Shown: positions 24,570 through 34,951 of the stretch, piece by piece
Layout of the letters: the number at the start of each line of letters is the position of its first letter
Position numbering within the stretch: the stretch's first letter is position 1
Source: Oikopleura dioica
Taxonomy: Eukaryota > Chordata > Appendicularia > Copelata > Oikopleuridae
Direction of reading: 5' to 3'
DNA length: 64,000 nucleotides
Assembly: GCA_907165135.1 (NCBI GenBank)
Contig: OU015568.1
Location: forward strand, 10,858,501-10,922,500
The notes under the pieces: generated by a model
Told to the model about the DNA's origin: nothing
The model's input: the letters and a program-made list of their open reading frames with translations, nothing else
The model's database searches: none
Made by a program: the position numbers and the translations under genes

Positions 24570-25885
24570 ATGAGAAAACGATTCGACAAACGCGCTCCCG
24601 TCGTCAAATTCAACTGTTTCTTTAACAACATCATCACCAAATCAATGCGCCGCCGTGCCGGCTGGACCGATGCCAAGGACCAAGAGGAGAAAAACATCGA
24701 CATATTCTGGGTGGACACGCTCTGGATGCATGAAAAATTCGACACAATCTACTTCGAAGAACATATGAGGTAATCATCTCTTCTCCTTAATTTCTCTCTA
24801 ATTGATCGCGTTTTAGAGTGAATCATTTTCCACGATTCTACGAACTAACGCGAAAAAACCTACTGGCTAAAAATCTAAAACGATTCATCAAACTGAAAAA
24901 GTCTTCCAAATCTCAAGACGTCGAGCTCCGCGACCAAATCGACGATATCATGAGCTTCTTCCCGACCACATATGATCTCCCAGATCAGTGGCACATGTTC
25001 GTCGAGGAATTCAAAAAGGAGCGAAGCCAAAAAGAAAACCGCGCAGACAAGCCAATCTGGATCATGAAGCCCATTTCTAAATCGCAAGGAAGAGGGATCT
25101 TCCTTTTCCGAGATCTGAAAGACATTCAGGAATGGAAGCGCGACGGAAAGGAGAAAAAAGAGAACGCCGAGGAGGCCGAAACTTACATTGTTCAGCGATA
25201 CATCGAACGTCCCTTGCTCATCGGAGGAAAGAAGTTTGACATGCGCATTTACGTCTTGGTCACTTCATACGTTCCTCTGCGCGCTTGGGTGTACCGGGAG
25301 GGGTTCGTGCGATTCAGTGGCACACGATACTCGCTCGATCAGATCGAAGACACCTTCGTGCACTTGACCAACGTCGCGATTCAGAAAACAGCGCCCGATT
25401 ACAATCCCGATCGTGGCGCAAAATGGCCATTGATGAATCTTCGTCGATATTTGGAGACAAGTCGAGGCATTCAAGTTTCAAACACGGCTTTCCGAAAAAT
25501 CAACGAGATGTTCTGGTATTCGCTCCTCGCAGTTCAGGACAAGGTCATCAACGACAAGCATTGCTTCGAGCTCTACGGTTATGACGTTCTCTTCGATGAG
25601 GCACTCAATGTGTGGCTGATCGAAGTCAACGCTTCGCCATCGTTCGCACATTCCTCGGAAGATGACAAGATGCTCAAGCTGCGCGTACTCGACGACACAT
25701 TCAATGTCGTCGACATGGAGAAGAAGCTCAGCGGTACTGAGACAAGAATCGGCGGCTTCGACCTTCTCACGGAATCGCTGGATTGCTACCTCGGCTGTGA
25801 CAATTCCGATCGCGAGATCCAACTCCGCCGTGTCTACCGCGAAGCAGACTCGCGAAAAGAGCGAGAAGCCAACGAGCAAGAATGA
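24570..25885 (+). CDS. TTLL9: Tubulin polyglutamylase TTLL9
   Basis: ATP-grasp ligase that adds glutamate chains to axonemal tubulin. Exons 24570-24769 and 24817-25885 give 422 residues, close to human TTLL9 (439). TTL-domain blocks: RRRAGW, FWVDTLWMHEKFD, HFPRFYELTRKNLLAKNLKR, WIMKPISKSQGRGIFLF (ATP-binding lysines), YIVQRYIERPLLIGGKKFD, MRIYVLVTSYVPLRAWVYRE, FVHLTNVAIQKTAPDYNP and the magnesium-binding WLIEVNASPSF. The tail HxLGC equivalent (CYLGCDNSDREIQLRRVYRE) resembles TTLL9 rather than TTLL1. Only one intron remains (47 nt), whereas neighbours have several. IFT74, another ciliary gene, lies just downstream, but L29 lies between. Confidence 0.93.
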
Positions 25886-26021
25886 CAAAAAGGAAATCTC
25901 GAATTGTACACTTATCTTTGTATTTATTTATTTTTATACTGCATGAATATTTTTTATACTCAGCCAGAGAAAAGTCTCTAATCAAATTTGTTTTCAGAAA
26001 TTTGACTTAAAAACTTTTAAA

Positions 26022-26242
26022 ATGGCCAAGTCCAAGAACACCTCCCACCACAACCAGAACAAGAAGGCTCACCGAAACGGTATCCCTCGACCAAAAAAGA
26101 GCGTCTACAAGCAGATGTCTCTCAAGGGAGTTGACCCCAAGGTAACGCTAGATTTCTTAATTAATTTGCTTATCGAGCATCTTAGTTCGTCCGAAACATG
26201 CGATTCGCTAAGAAGGGCAACAAGAAGGTCACCAAGGAATAA
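26022..26242 (+). CDS. RPL29: Ribosomal protein eL29 (L29)
   Basis: Exons 26022-26141 and 26186-26242 (44-nt GT-AG intron) give 58 residues, the short core form found in many invertebrates. The sequence MAKSKNTSHHNQNKKAHRNG, SLKGVDPKFVRNMRFAKKGN matches eL29 throughout. It lacks the long lysine/alanine tail of mammals. The start follows a TTTTCAG acceptor in the 137-nt gap after TTLL9. An AATAAA is present at about 26329. Confidence 0.96.
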
Positions 26243-26480
26243 GTCCTCTGTTCTGCTGTTCAACTGGACACTGTCTACGTCTGTTCACAATGACAATTGT
26301 GCAGCGGACTTAACAATGGCTGTGGAATAAATATTTTACGCCAGTAACGTTGTCTCTCTTTTATCGCATCGAATCGCAGTCTTGAAATTTAGATTAGCCG
26401 CAGGTTTTTATTCCGAGTTCCTCCATGATCGTAATAGTACGCATTTTTATAACTCTTTTCGCATTCAGAAGGATCTAAAC

Positions 26481-28345
26481 ATGATGCGTCCACCGACAGG
26501 CTCCCGCGGTTATGCATCTGGAACAGGCAATGCACCACGTGTTGAGAACCGCCCGCTCACTCAACATGGGCTTGGAGGAATGAAGAACCCTCGCACTTCC
26601 CATGGTGTCCGACAAGTACAAGACAGAAACTATTGGCTTGGGCTCATCGGCGCAAAAGTGAGCGAGGTTCACAGTGAGATCCAGAACCTACACGTCGAAA
26701 TGGGAGAACAAGAAGAAGCTGCAGAATCGTACATTACTTACAAGACGATGGCGAGTCAAACTGCTGCTGAACTTGCTGGTTATTCATTTTTATTAATACC
26801 GAAATATTAATGGCTTTTAGAGCTCCAGGGAAAGCTCCAAGACGCAAACACAGTGCTTGAAAAACACAACCAAGGACAAGAAGTAAAAGACATTGAACTT
26901 GAGATCGAAGACTTTGACGAACAAGCCGAGAAAGATCAAGAAATCTTGAGTGCCTTATTCAACGAGCGTCAGAGTCGAGAAAATCGCCTTCGTGAGATGG
27001 AAGCCGAGATTGAAAAGTACATGAGCCAGACACAGCAAATGTTTCAGGACATGAATGAGACAGAGCGTGAAACCTTTCTGAAGCAGCAAAAGGTGTACGG
27101 TAAACTGACCGACGGAATTCAGGAGATCGAGAACGAAATAGAGGGGACAAGGAATGAAATAGCGCGCCTTGAAAATGATCTCTCGCATGATCCCCGAAGA
27201 AAAGAGCTGATTACGCTGTACACAGAATATGCTCATTTGAAGTCGCGTCGCAACGAGCAGGAGCGGGAAGAGCTCGCTCAGATGACTCCTGAGCAAGAAC
27301 GAGAAAAGCTTATTCGCCAGACGAAGCAGGACAATCAACAATTGGTGCTCATGGAGAAGCAGCTGAGCCAGGCTGACGATAGAATCAATCGGCTTACAGA
27401 TGAACTGCAAAATCTAGAGAACGATCTTGACGAGAGCTCACTCCAGCGTATGAAAGGTCTGCGCAAAACAGAAGAGAAATTCAAACACTTCATGAGCGAG
27501 TTTCCTCAATTGAAAGAAGCCGAACTAGCGCGAATCGGCGAAACAGAAGCAATCATTCAGGATCATCTCAATCAAACTGCAGCTATTCAAAAGGCAACTG
27601 AAACGATTCCCGGCAAAGCATCAGGCTTCAAAGACATCCAAAGTACGCTCAAATTCAAAGAAAAGGAGCTGATGAACAACGAAGGAACGGTCGTCAACTT
27701 AGACAACGACCACCGAGTGCTCCAAAGTCAGCTAACGAAGGTCGAAAAGCTCGAGACTAAATTACTCGCCGAGAAAGAGCGTCTTTATGATGAGATCCAA
27801 GCTCTCGAAGTTGATATAAAGGAGTTCAGTGACATAGACGGTGAGATTTCGCTTGTTATCTTTTGTGCTGACTTATCCACTTAGGTCTGAGCGAGCGTGA
27901 GCGGGAGAAGGAAACAGAGCTTGAGAAGCTCAGAAGCCAGCTTACCGATGAGATTTTGGAAATCAAGCAGGACAATGAGCGCCTCTACGACGAAATCAAG
28001 TAATGCCACCGATTTCTTTTATCTCTTAATTCATTTTTCAGCATTTACAAAGAGCAGCTAAAGAACAACGACGAGCAAGTGCTTCTTGAGAACCTCGAGC
28101 GCCGATGGGTTAACAGTCAGCAAAATAACTTCGTAAATCATTATCTTTTTTTTCGTGAAAATTACTATTTTTAGGCCTCCAAAGAGTTCATCGCCGGTCG
28201 TGTCATTGATTGTGCTGGTCTTCAATCTCGCTGCCGTCAACATTTGAGAGAGGTAAATCCCTTAAATATTCATTTTTTATAATTTTTCTAGTACAACCAA
28301 ATCATTTTGGAACGACTCAAGAACACCCCAGCTCAACCTTTTTGA
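26481..28345 (+). CDS. IFT74: Intraflagellar transport protein 74
   Basis: IFT-B core subunit that pairs with IFT81 and helps carry tubulin in cilia. Six exons join in frame (first donor about 26777, then 26820-27839, 27886-28000 and three short ones). The N-terminus is a basic, glycine-rich segment (MRPPTGSRGYASG, PLTQHGLGG) like the tubulin-binding tail of IFT74. The start of the coiled coil, RNYWLGLIGAKVSEVHSEI, matches the family block RxYYxGLLRxKxxEI. A long coiled coil of about 500 residues follows (heptads with many E, K, Q). The C-terminus ends NQIILERLKNTPAQPF. Two Met codons are adjacent at the start. Confidence 0.93.
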
Positions 28346-28731
28346 AAAACTTGTACTTTCAATTCTACATTTTCTATTTTTCTACTTGCAATAAATATTT
28401 CTGTTACAAAATGCTTCGGATGATAATGAACAAAAGTTGGCCAGTTTGGACGCGCAAAGGTCATCGATTCACTTTGTTGTTTTATGACATTTACATGCTT
28501 ATTACGCAGGCGGGGATAAGCAGGCAGGGCAATAATCGTATTCTGATTGCGTAAAATTGCAGAGAGCTTGATTTCCTCGTCGTACATAACTTGCGGGCTT
28601 GTCGTACTGCATGGAGTGAACCGTTCGGGCTTCGGGGCATGGAATGGATGAGCCCGATTCACCCGACACGCTTGCCTGGACACAAAACCGCTGCACCTTG
28701 AGAGAATCCAGAGCCGAAACGAAATCCTCTG
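28346..28731 (+). other. Gap before the single-pass membrane gene
   Basis: 386 bp with no recognised gene. Open frames on the minus strand (28333-28848, 28502-28696) cover this stretch but overlap the start of the plus-strand gene and show no family features. It likely contains the IFT74 3' end and the promoter or 5' leader of the next gene. Confidence 0.4.
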
Positions 28732-29866
28732 ATGAAAGTTGTGCCGCTTTTCACGCTCGGCGTGCCCGTTTTGGGCTGTTTCCAGTATCCACAGTACAAA
28801 GTACAGGTTGATCCGATCTATCAAGCGAAAGTCGACAACCTTATCCAACAGCTACTGTATGTTATTTTATTTTTGATTCTTTATTATTCTAAATATTCTG
28901 AATAATCTGAATAACGCTAAAGAAATTATTCTGAATAACGTAGATAGCGCTAAAAATTTCGATCGAATTGAATTATATTTTTGTTGGACTTTTGTGAGAA
29001 TTAATACTATCTTCAGTACTTATAAACGTTTTTGTAATGACCGTAGTAGCTCGAAAATAACTAAATCTTGAGAGGAATTTAGAGCTGATATTCTGATAAA
29101 ATCAATTCTTCAAGCGCCGCTAGCAAAACCAAGCCGCATTATTTTGGCTAAGTCTCTTTTATCAGCGTTGTAATTAGAGCTTATTTGGCGATTTCGCGCT
29201 CTTATTTGATTGTTTAAACTTTAGCCATTCAATCATATTTTGCAGGGACTACTGCCGCGATCCAATAAATCACCGGGATCCTCGACGACTTCTTCATGAG
29301 TACCGGGAGCTGTACCGAAAGATCGGGTACCCTGTTGACGCCGTTCCAATTGATTGCCCTCAGACAAGCCCAAAGACCTATGTCGAGCTCCACAACTTCA
29401 AGGATCTCGATGGATATTTCCGAGATCCATTTTCGCTCCACAACGTTCCGATAAAATGTGAGAAGGAGGAAAAAGAAGAAGCAATAGTACAGAAACAAGA
29501 GGAAAAACAAGCCCAAGTGTCGATTTGGTTAATCTCCATTGTTGTGGCTGTCATTTTTGTTGTTCTTGCCAGTAAGTCAATATTGATCATTATGAAACCA
29601 ATGTTTTTGTAGTTATTTGCAAATGCGCCCTTTCGAGACTCTGCTCAATCCTTTGTTGCATGCATGCCAGTGATTCTGCATACTCCTCCGAAAACTCTTC
29701 CCGAACTGGCCGAGCAGACCAGATCATCACTCAGAAAAAGCCTGTCATCACCCGATCGCACGAACATATCCACAAGCAGCAAAAGAAAACGAGCGAAAAG
29801 GTCGAAAACGAAAAGGCGAAACTCATCCGCGACGAAACATCCGACACATCTCGAAGCTCATGCTGA
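28732..29866 (+). CDS. Single-pass membrane protein, function unknown
   Basis: Three exons: 28732-28856, 29246-29571 and 29613-29866. A likely signal peptide (KVVPLFTLGVPVLGCF) is followed by an ectodomain with tyrosines, prolines and few cysteines, a transmembrane segment (WLISIVVAVIFVVLAVI) that ends at the exon 2/3 junction, and a juxtamembrane cysteine-rich run (CKCALSRLCSILCCM), probably palmitoylated. The cytoplasmic tail is basic and Ser/Thr-rich. The first intron is 389 nt, long for this genome, and contains tandem copies of ATTCTGAATAA around 28895-28935. I do not recognise the family. Confidence 0.75.
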
Positions 29867-30171
29867 TTTTTCATGCAATCTGTTCATTCCTCTCGTCTCC
29901 CAATAATTATTTTAAAATAGAATAAACCCAAGTTCACAGATCAGAGTACAAATCTACGAGTGTGAAATTACCCCGAAAATATTTTTTCGCAAACATCAAT
30001 CAGGTCACGCAGGTGCAAATCATCGAGGCAGCATGCTAACCTCCTCGGATATCGGACACTCCCTTGACTTCGTAAGATTGCAATCTCACATCTGTTTGTC
30101 TCATCAGTTGGTGGCGCTTGTTCTGACCACATAAATACAGCTCCAGAATCAAGTACAACAGAACACCAGAA
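29867..30171. other. Short intergenic gap
   Basis: 305 bp between the single-pass membrane gene and the RING gene. It contains an AATAAA about 55 nt after the membrane gene stop (29921) and no other feature I can support. Confidence 0.5.
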
Positions 30172-30486
30172 ATGAATAAATCAGCCACAGATTATCTCCT
30201 CCAATTTGAAGCCTCCTTCGACCACTTGGAAGAAAAAATGAACGAGAAATCACAAGAAATCAATGCTCTCTGGGCGATCGTTGGAAAACTCCAGTGCGAT
30301 CGACCTCACTGCCTCATTCGCACTAAAGTCATCCTTTCTTGTGGACACAAACTCTGCGAGGTCTGCCTCAAACGTCAACGAAGAATGAAGAAATGCCCTC
30401 TTTGCCGATGCTCCAGCCCATCCATCATCTCAGCAGTCCCTATTCCCATAACACACATGAATTCGACCAAAAAACCTGCCCGCTAA
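30172..30486 (+). CDS. Small RING-finger protein
   Basis: Single exon, 104 residues. A helical N-terminus (LEEKMNEKSQEINALWAIV) leads into a RING-type zinc module: C.RPHC near residues 42-47, CGHKLCEVC around 60-68 and CPLC around 78-81. The spacing is compact, and a clean first C-x2-C pair is missing (CDRPHC instead). It could be a ubiquitin ligase or a degenerate RING. An AATAAA lies immediately after the stop. Lack of introns may indicate a retrocopy or simply its small size. Confidence 0.72.
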   Translation: MNKSATDYLLQFEASFDHLEEKMNEKSQEINALWAIVGKLQCDRPHCLIRTKVILSCGHKLCEVCLKRQRRMKKCPLCRCSSPSIISAVPIPITHMNSTKKPAR

Positions 30487-30539
30487 AATGCAATAAAATA
30501 TACTCAAGCTGTATTGAATTGTTTCCATAACATTATTAA

Positions 30540-31075
30540 TTAAAATTTTGAAAGACAAGGAGCCAAGAAAGCAACCACCAAAGCAGCAAGAAAGACATTT
30601 GAAATCATCACTATGATATTTTATAAATGTTGATTTTTTCTGTTTACTTACATGCCATATTTCCGTAATTGAATCTTATTTCGCTTCGAACGCGGTAGGG
30701 ACTAACAGAATTATTCGATAAAGATTCTTCTCTACATGCATCGTGACCAAGATCAAGAATTGTTATTAGCGACAGAACCAAATTTGATACAGTCAACCAG
30801 AAGCTCGCTTGAATAAGAGTTGACCAATTGTTAGAGCTTTTACAATAAACATAAATTATCATCACTTGGATAGCAAAATTCACGGCACAAACAATAGGAA
30901 TCATGATATTCCGAGCATAGAGCGATCCAAATCTTCTTCTCCCTTTCATCGCACCACATGCGAAAAATGCGTTAATTAGAAAAACGTCCAAAATAATCCA
31001 AACTGAACATGCCACCATTGCATCCCAAAGTCGTCGGTCACAATTTTTAACGTAAGTCGTGGCTTCTTCATTCAT
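30540..31075 (-). CDS. Four-pass membrane protein, tandem paralogue 1
   Basis: Exons 31075-30652 and 30610-30540 (41-nt intron) give 164 residues. Four hydrophobic segments are visible: ACSVWIILDVFLINAFFACG, IVCAVNFAIQVMIIYVYC, FWLTVSNLVLSLITILDL and, in the last exon, MISNVFLAALVVAFLAPC. It shares with paralogues 2 and 3 the patterns FxxGxMKGxRxxGSxYxRN and NFxxQVM and a last exon beginning after the motif FNYGxxA. Paralogue 1 lacks the proline/tyrosine-rich insert of the other two. The order of segments resembles tetraspan (CD225/claudin-like) proteins in general, but I cannot name the family. Confidence 0.75.
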
Positions 31076-31188
31076 TTTCTCTATCTATATCTGCGCTAGT
31101 CTCCTTTGTTTACAATAAAATCGTTACTAGGGGATTCAACAAATAAAAAAAAAATTGTAATTCTTTTTTTTTCTCCGGCTTTACTTTA

Positions 31189-32994
31189 CTAACAGTTTAT
31201 ACAGTCTGAAAGAAACGCAATTATCAAGCAGCAGAAGAGGATATTAAGCGCCACCACTGAAATGTTTTCGTGATTCCAAAGGATTTAGTAATTACTTACA
31301 AGCTATGTGAGAGATAGTAAACATTTGTGTCCCTGAATTTGACGTTTGTTGATAGACTGTGGTCGGGATATAATCTGTATGATTCACAACAACAGGCGTA
31401 ACAGATCCTTGTTGATAAACTGGTATTGGAGGTTGGTACTGTACTGGATAGGTCGTTACGGCGCCATTGGAATGATGAACGACATCCTGAGTGTGTAAGA
31501 AAACGTAACTGTTAAATTGAGTACCTGAGTTGGCTGCTGCTGAACGTAAGTGACATGACCTGGCTGCTCAACGTATTCAATATGCGAGCTTTGAACTGGC
31601 ACGACAGCATTTGTTGGGACTTAAACCTAGGTCTAGGATCTGGGGTGACAGGAGGTGATCTGAAATGAGTCGCCAGAAATGAATCACCAAAAGATGTGAT
31701 CGGGTTTCTCGGATCACCTCAAAAAGGTGATCGAGTCCCGATCACCAAATCAATTTCTGGGAGTTCTTCGATCACCAAATTCGGGTGATCGGATCTCCAA
31801 AGTCGAATTTCGGTTGATGAAGTTTTTGAATTTACTTTTTTATTCATTTTTGTTAAGTTTTTTTATAAAGTTTTTTATTTCTTCCGACAAAAAGTCGCTT
31901 CAAGTATCAGAAAGCTTTTATTAATAATTGTCATCTTGTCTTGAGGTTTGACATCAGTTGAATCATTTTTAAAACCTTCCGATTTTTCGATAGAGAGCGC
32001 GAGAGAAATCTGGTGCAAAACGCCATCATTCTTGAGAAATTTCACGAAAATTCGCACATCGCAAAAATTATGTCAAACGGATTACCACCTTCGAAGAAAT
32101 TGAGGGCCTAAGTCACTGTGGTCGGTTTTACCGACCCCGTGTATTGAGAAGTTAATCCTTTCTTTAGTTCCTTTTTTGATTTTCCGGAAATTCAGAACCC
32201 TTAGTAAGGGTCCCTTACCGTAAGTAATCCGTGAATCCAAAGTAAAGGGTAAGTAAGTAAATGCAAAGTATTATTGAGTCGGATAAGAGGGTTGAAGCGT
32301 ATTTCGCTCCCGGGAGAGCCCTTTTCATGATAGTAGAAAGTGAAATGGAGATGTATCTCTATAAATTTCAAATATAGAGTGGTCGAAAAAGTGATTTGAC
32401 ATCAAAATATCCACCCCTGCCCTGACCATAATCACACGACTTTGGTGATCGAAAATGTTTGGATCACCAGTCAGAGGTGATCTCGATCACCTAAATCACC
32501 AAAAATTCAGGCGGGTGATCGGCTCCGATCACCTCGTTTAGGTGATCCGCGGAACTCTATCACATCTTTCGGTGATTCATTTTCAGCGTCTCATTTCAGA
32601 TCACCTCCGGTCACCCCAAATCCTAGACCTAGACTTAAACTTCATATATGACCATTGATAAGAAGCCTTTACCAGTAATTTGCTCTTCTTCTCTACACTT
32701 ATCGAACAAAAGATCGACGATCGCAACGAGAGAAAGTATCAAGCTGATAATAGCCAGTCCAAAACTGGCTTTACGAAGCTTGCAACATGTACTTCCATAA
32801 CAAGACCTGCCGTAGTAGTAATAGATATGTAGGATCATCACCTGTGTAGCAAAATTTATAGCAGATATGAATGGAACAAGACCATTTCTAGTGTATACAG
32901 AGCCTACTGCTCTTTTTCCGTAGGATTGCCCACAAGCAAAAAAAACAATGATGAGAGCGAAATTCGTCAGTAGCCAGAACCAACTTGTGATCAT
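31189..32994 (-). CDS. Four-pass membrane protein, tandem paralogue 2, transposon in intron
   Basis: Body exon from 32994 (possibly a little upstream), then an intron of about 1 kb holding a transposon, then exons near 31618-31525, 31487-31309 and 31265-31189. The product has the same three N-terminal membrane segments as paralogue 3 (LTNFALIIVFFACGQ, ISAINFATQVMILHIYY, FGLAIISLILSLVAIVDL), a Pro/Tyr/Gln-rich segment (PVQYQPPIPVYQQ)(VTYVQQQPTQ), and the last membrane exon (VALNILFCCLIIAFLSDC). The reading frame extends upstream of the first ATG (ending KRGVYDS) and matches paralogue 3's KGVYNA, but no in-frame start is visible there before the 1.6-kb element at 33102. The 5' end may be disrupted or lie in an unseen exon. 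Confidence 0.68.
31627..32632 (-). mobile_element. Non-autonomous DNA transposon, CTAGGTCTAGG family, copy 3
   Basis: 1006-bp element with inverted termini CTAGGTCTAGGATC / (A)ATCCTAGACCTAG and perfect 8-bp duplications ACTTAAAC (31619-31626 and 32633-32640). The terminal 200 bp are nearly identical to copy 2 in inverted orientation, and the interior is also closely similar, which points to recent spread. It lies in the intron of tandem paralogue 2. The intron acceptor (GTTTAAG on the minus strand) lies within the target duplication, so the insertion split an already existing intron. No transposase is encoded. Confidence 0.93.
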
Positions 32995-33101
32995 TGAGTC
33001 ATAAACGCCCCTTTTCTTGGATTTAAATTTTAAAATATCAGTTATTGAAAAGAACTTATTGTCAATAAATTATTGACTTTGGTGACTATGAAAATATAAA
33101 C

Positions 33102-34701
33102 GGGTAGGATTCATTTGCACAATAGCTTCGTTTGCACAGAGCTTCATCTGCACAAGAGCTTCATTTGCACATTCTGTGCAAACGAGGCTTTTGTGCCAGT
33201 GAGGCTCTTTGGCAAATGAGTGTCAAATTATATTTTTGATAAAAAAAAATTGAAATGTTTAAAAATATATGGAGAAAATTAAAACTTATTAGTTTGACGG
33301 TAGTATTTTATCAAGTTTTTTGTATCCTTAGTCAAACATAAGAAATTATCTAGAAGAGTTAACTGAAAAGTTTAATTGTATCGAGTAGGTCTGCCAGACG
33401 CCAGAAAACTGCGAGTGTATGTCGCGTTGACTCATCGCAATTTTTGAACATACCAGAATGTTTGGGAGCACGCTCACTTAGACTTTTCACTCACTTGGAC
33501 TCGCGCTCATTCTAACCCGCGCTCATTTGAACCCGTCGGTCCAAGTGAGATTTTGGTTCAATCGAGCGCGAGTTGAAGTGAGCTTTCCATTTTGCGTGGG
33601 CGAGCGTACTGTATTCTCAGTGGATAGTCTTAGTATTCTGAATTCGTTTTCTTAATTTTCTGCGGAATAAGAAATTTTTCTGAAAACTTCCGACAGTCAG
33701 TAACAAAAGCCTTTTGTCAATAGGAAGTTACAAATCACTGAAAAAGATTGAACCAGTTATATTCAATGCATAAAGTTTAATTTATGCCATAAACATTATA
33801 ACTAGTAATACCAAAAATTGATTGTAACGTTTTTGTTGAATTATTTCGGATAAAAATATAACTCTTAGCGCAATTTTTCGTAAAAAAAGTACCGATTTTG
33901 AGGTACCTTCCTCAATTTCTAGAGCCTCTAGCGCCTCTAGACAAGATAACTTTCTAGAGTTTATAAGAAAAGTTTACAAGTGGGCAACCGAAATTTTGTT
34001 CTGTCTTGCAGACACTAAGTCTTGTAGACAACAGACACTTGCAGGAATGCATGAACCTCCAAATTATCACCCTTTAAAATTGTACAAAATTATTTGATAC
34101 TGCTATCAAAAAGTAAACTAAAGTGACTTGAAAAAATTTCTCGATTATGTCAACCGGTGGCAGTCACCGGATTCATTTTAAAATTTCTTTTTTTTTTAAG
34201 AAATTTTTTTATGTAATTTTTGCACTCATTCTGACTCCTCGCTCTATTCAACCAACACTCCTATTGACCGACGAGTTCAAACGAGCGAAGAGTTAGAATG
34301 AGCGCGAGTCCAAGTGAGAGAAAAGTCCAAGTGAGTGCGCTCCGAATGTTTGAGCCAGAACCAATTTCATTATAATTTATAATTTTTATAATTTATAAAC
34401 CCAAATGATTATAAAATCGATTGATTATTGAGAAGGGTTCATAGAGAACGCAAAATTTGTTTTGATCTGCTAAGAAAGATTTTTTCCTTATTTGAGAAAT
34501 TTTCTGAACAAAAATAATATCGACGATATTATATCGTCGGCAGCCAATAAGCGTAAATTGAAAATGCCCACGAAATCGAAACCCTCATTAGCACAGAGCC
34601 TCACTGGCACAAAAGCCTCTTTTGCACATATTGTGCAAATGAAGCTCTTGTGCAGATGAGGCTCTGTGCAAATGAAGCTATTGTGCAAATGAAGCCTACC
34701 C
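33102..34701. mobile_element. 1.6-kb foldback transposon with terminal subrepeats
   Basis: The termini GGGTAGG / CCTACCC are flanked by the 9-bp duplication AATATAAAC (33093-33101 and 34702-34710). Each end (about 130 bp) is made of short imperfect direct and inverted units of the type CTTCATTTGCACA / TGTGCAAATGAAG, so each terminus can itself fold. A second element (33465-34343) is inserted in it. No transposase frame is visible. The 9-bp duplication and long structured termini resemble Mutator-like or foldback elements; the assignment is tentative. It lies just upstream of tandem paralogue 2. Confidence 0.88.
33465..34343. mobile_element. 0.88-kb transposon nested in the 1.6-kb element
   Basis: The inverted termini begin GGAGCACGCTCACTTAGACT on the left and GGAGCGCACTCACTTGGACT on the right strand. 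They are flanked by a perfect 9-bp duplication GAATGTTTG (33456-33464 and 34344-34352). The ends contain repeated CTCACTTGGACT / CGCTCATTCTAAC / CTCATTTGAAC units, the same design of subterminal tandem blocks as its host element but with unrelated sequence. The AT-rich interior has no coding frame. Confidence 0.88.
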
Positions 34702-34951
34702 AATATAAACCCATAACAACAGGAGTTGTAATTGTAATAAGGATAACCATGATAATAATAGAACGACTCTTTTTCTTCCATAATTTCCTCTTTATGCCAA
34801 CTATCCGAAAAGCCCTTCTTCTCACGCCTCTGAATTATTTGTACAATTATTTGGTTACTAGGGACTTCCATAATCTGTTGGTGTGATGCAAATAAAATAG
34901 AAATAGGAATTATTTCCTACAGTTGTTGTCGTTATCTGTATTGCTTTGGTT

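Noticed and set aside
25478-25888. Minus-strand frame of 136 codons inside TTLL9
   Set aside because: It lies wholly within conserved TTLL9 coding sequence and has no homology of its own.
26955-27410. Minus-strand frame of 151 codons inside IFT74
   Set aside because: It is the complement of the glutamate/lysine-rich coiled coil, which commonly yields long leucine- and serine-rich shadow frames.
28333-28848. Minus-strand frame of 171 codons
   Set aside because: It overlaps the start of the plus-strand membrane gene and the IFT74 end, and its composition is that of a shadow frame.
34488-34871. 127-codon minus-strand frame as an independent gene
   Set aside because: Its second half is made of the transposon's terminal repeats (repeated CT.HLHNSFIC units); only the first part could be an exon of paralogue 2.
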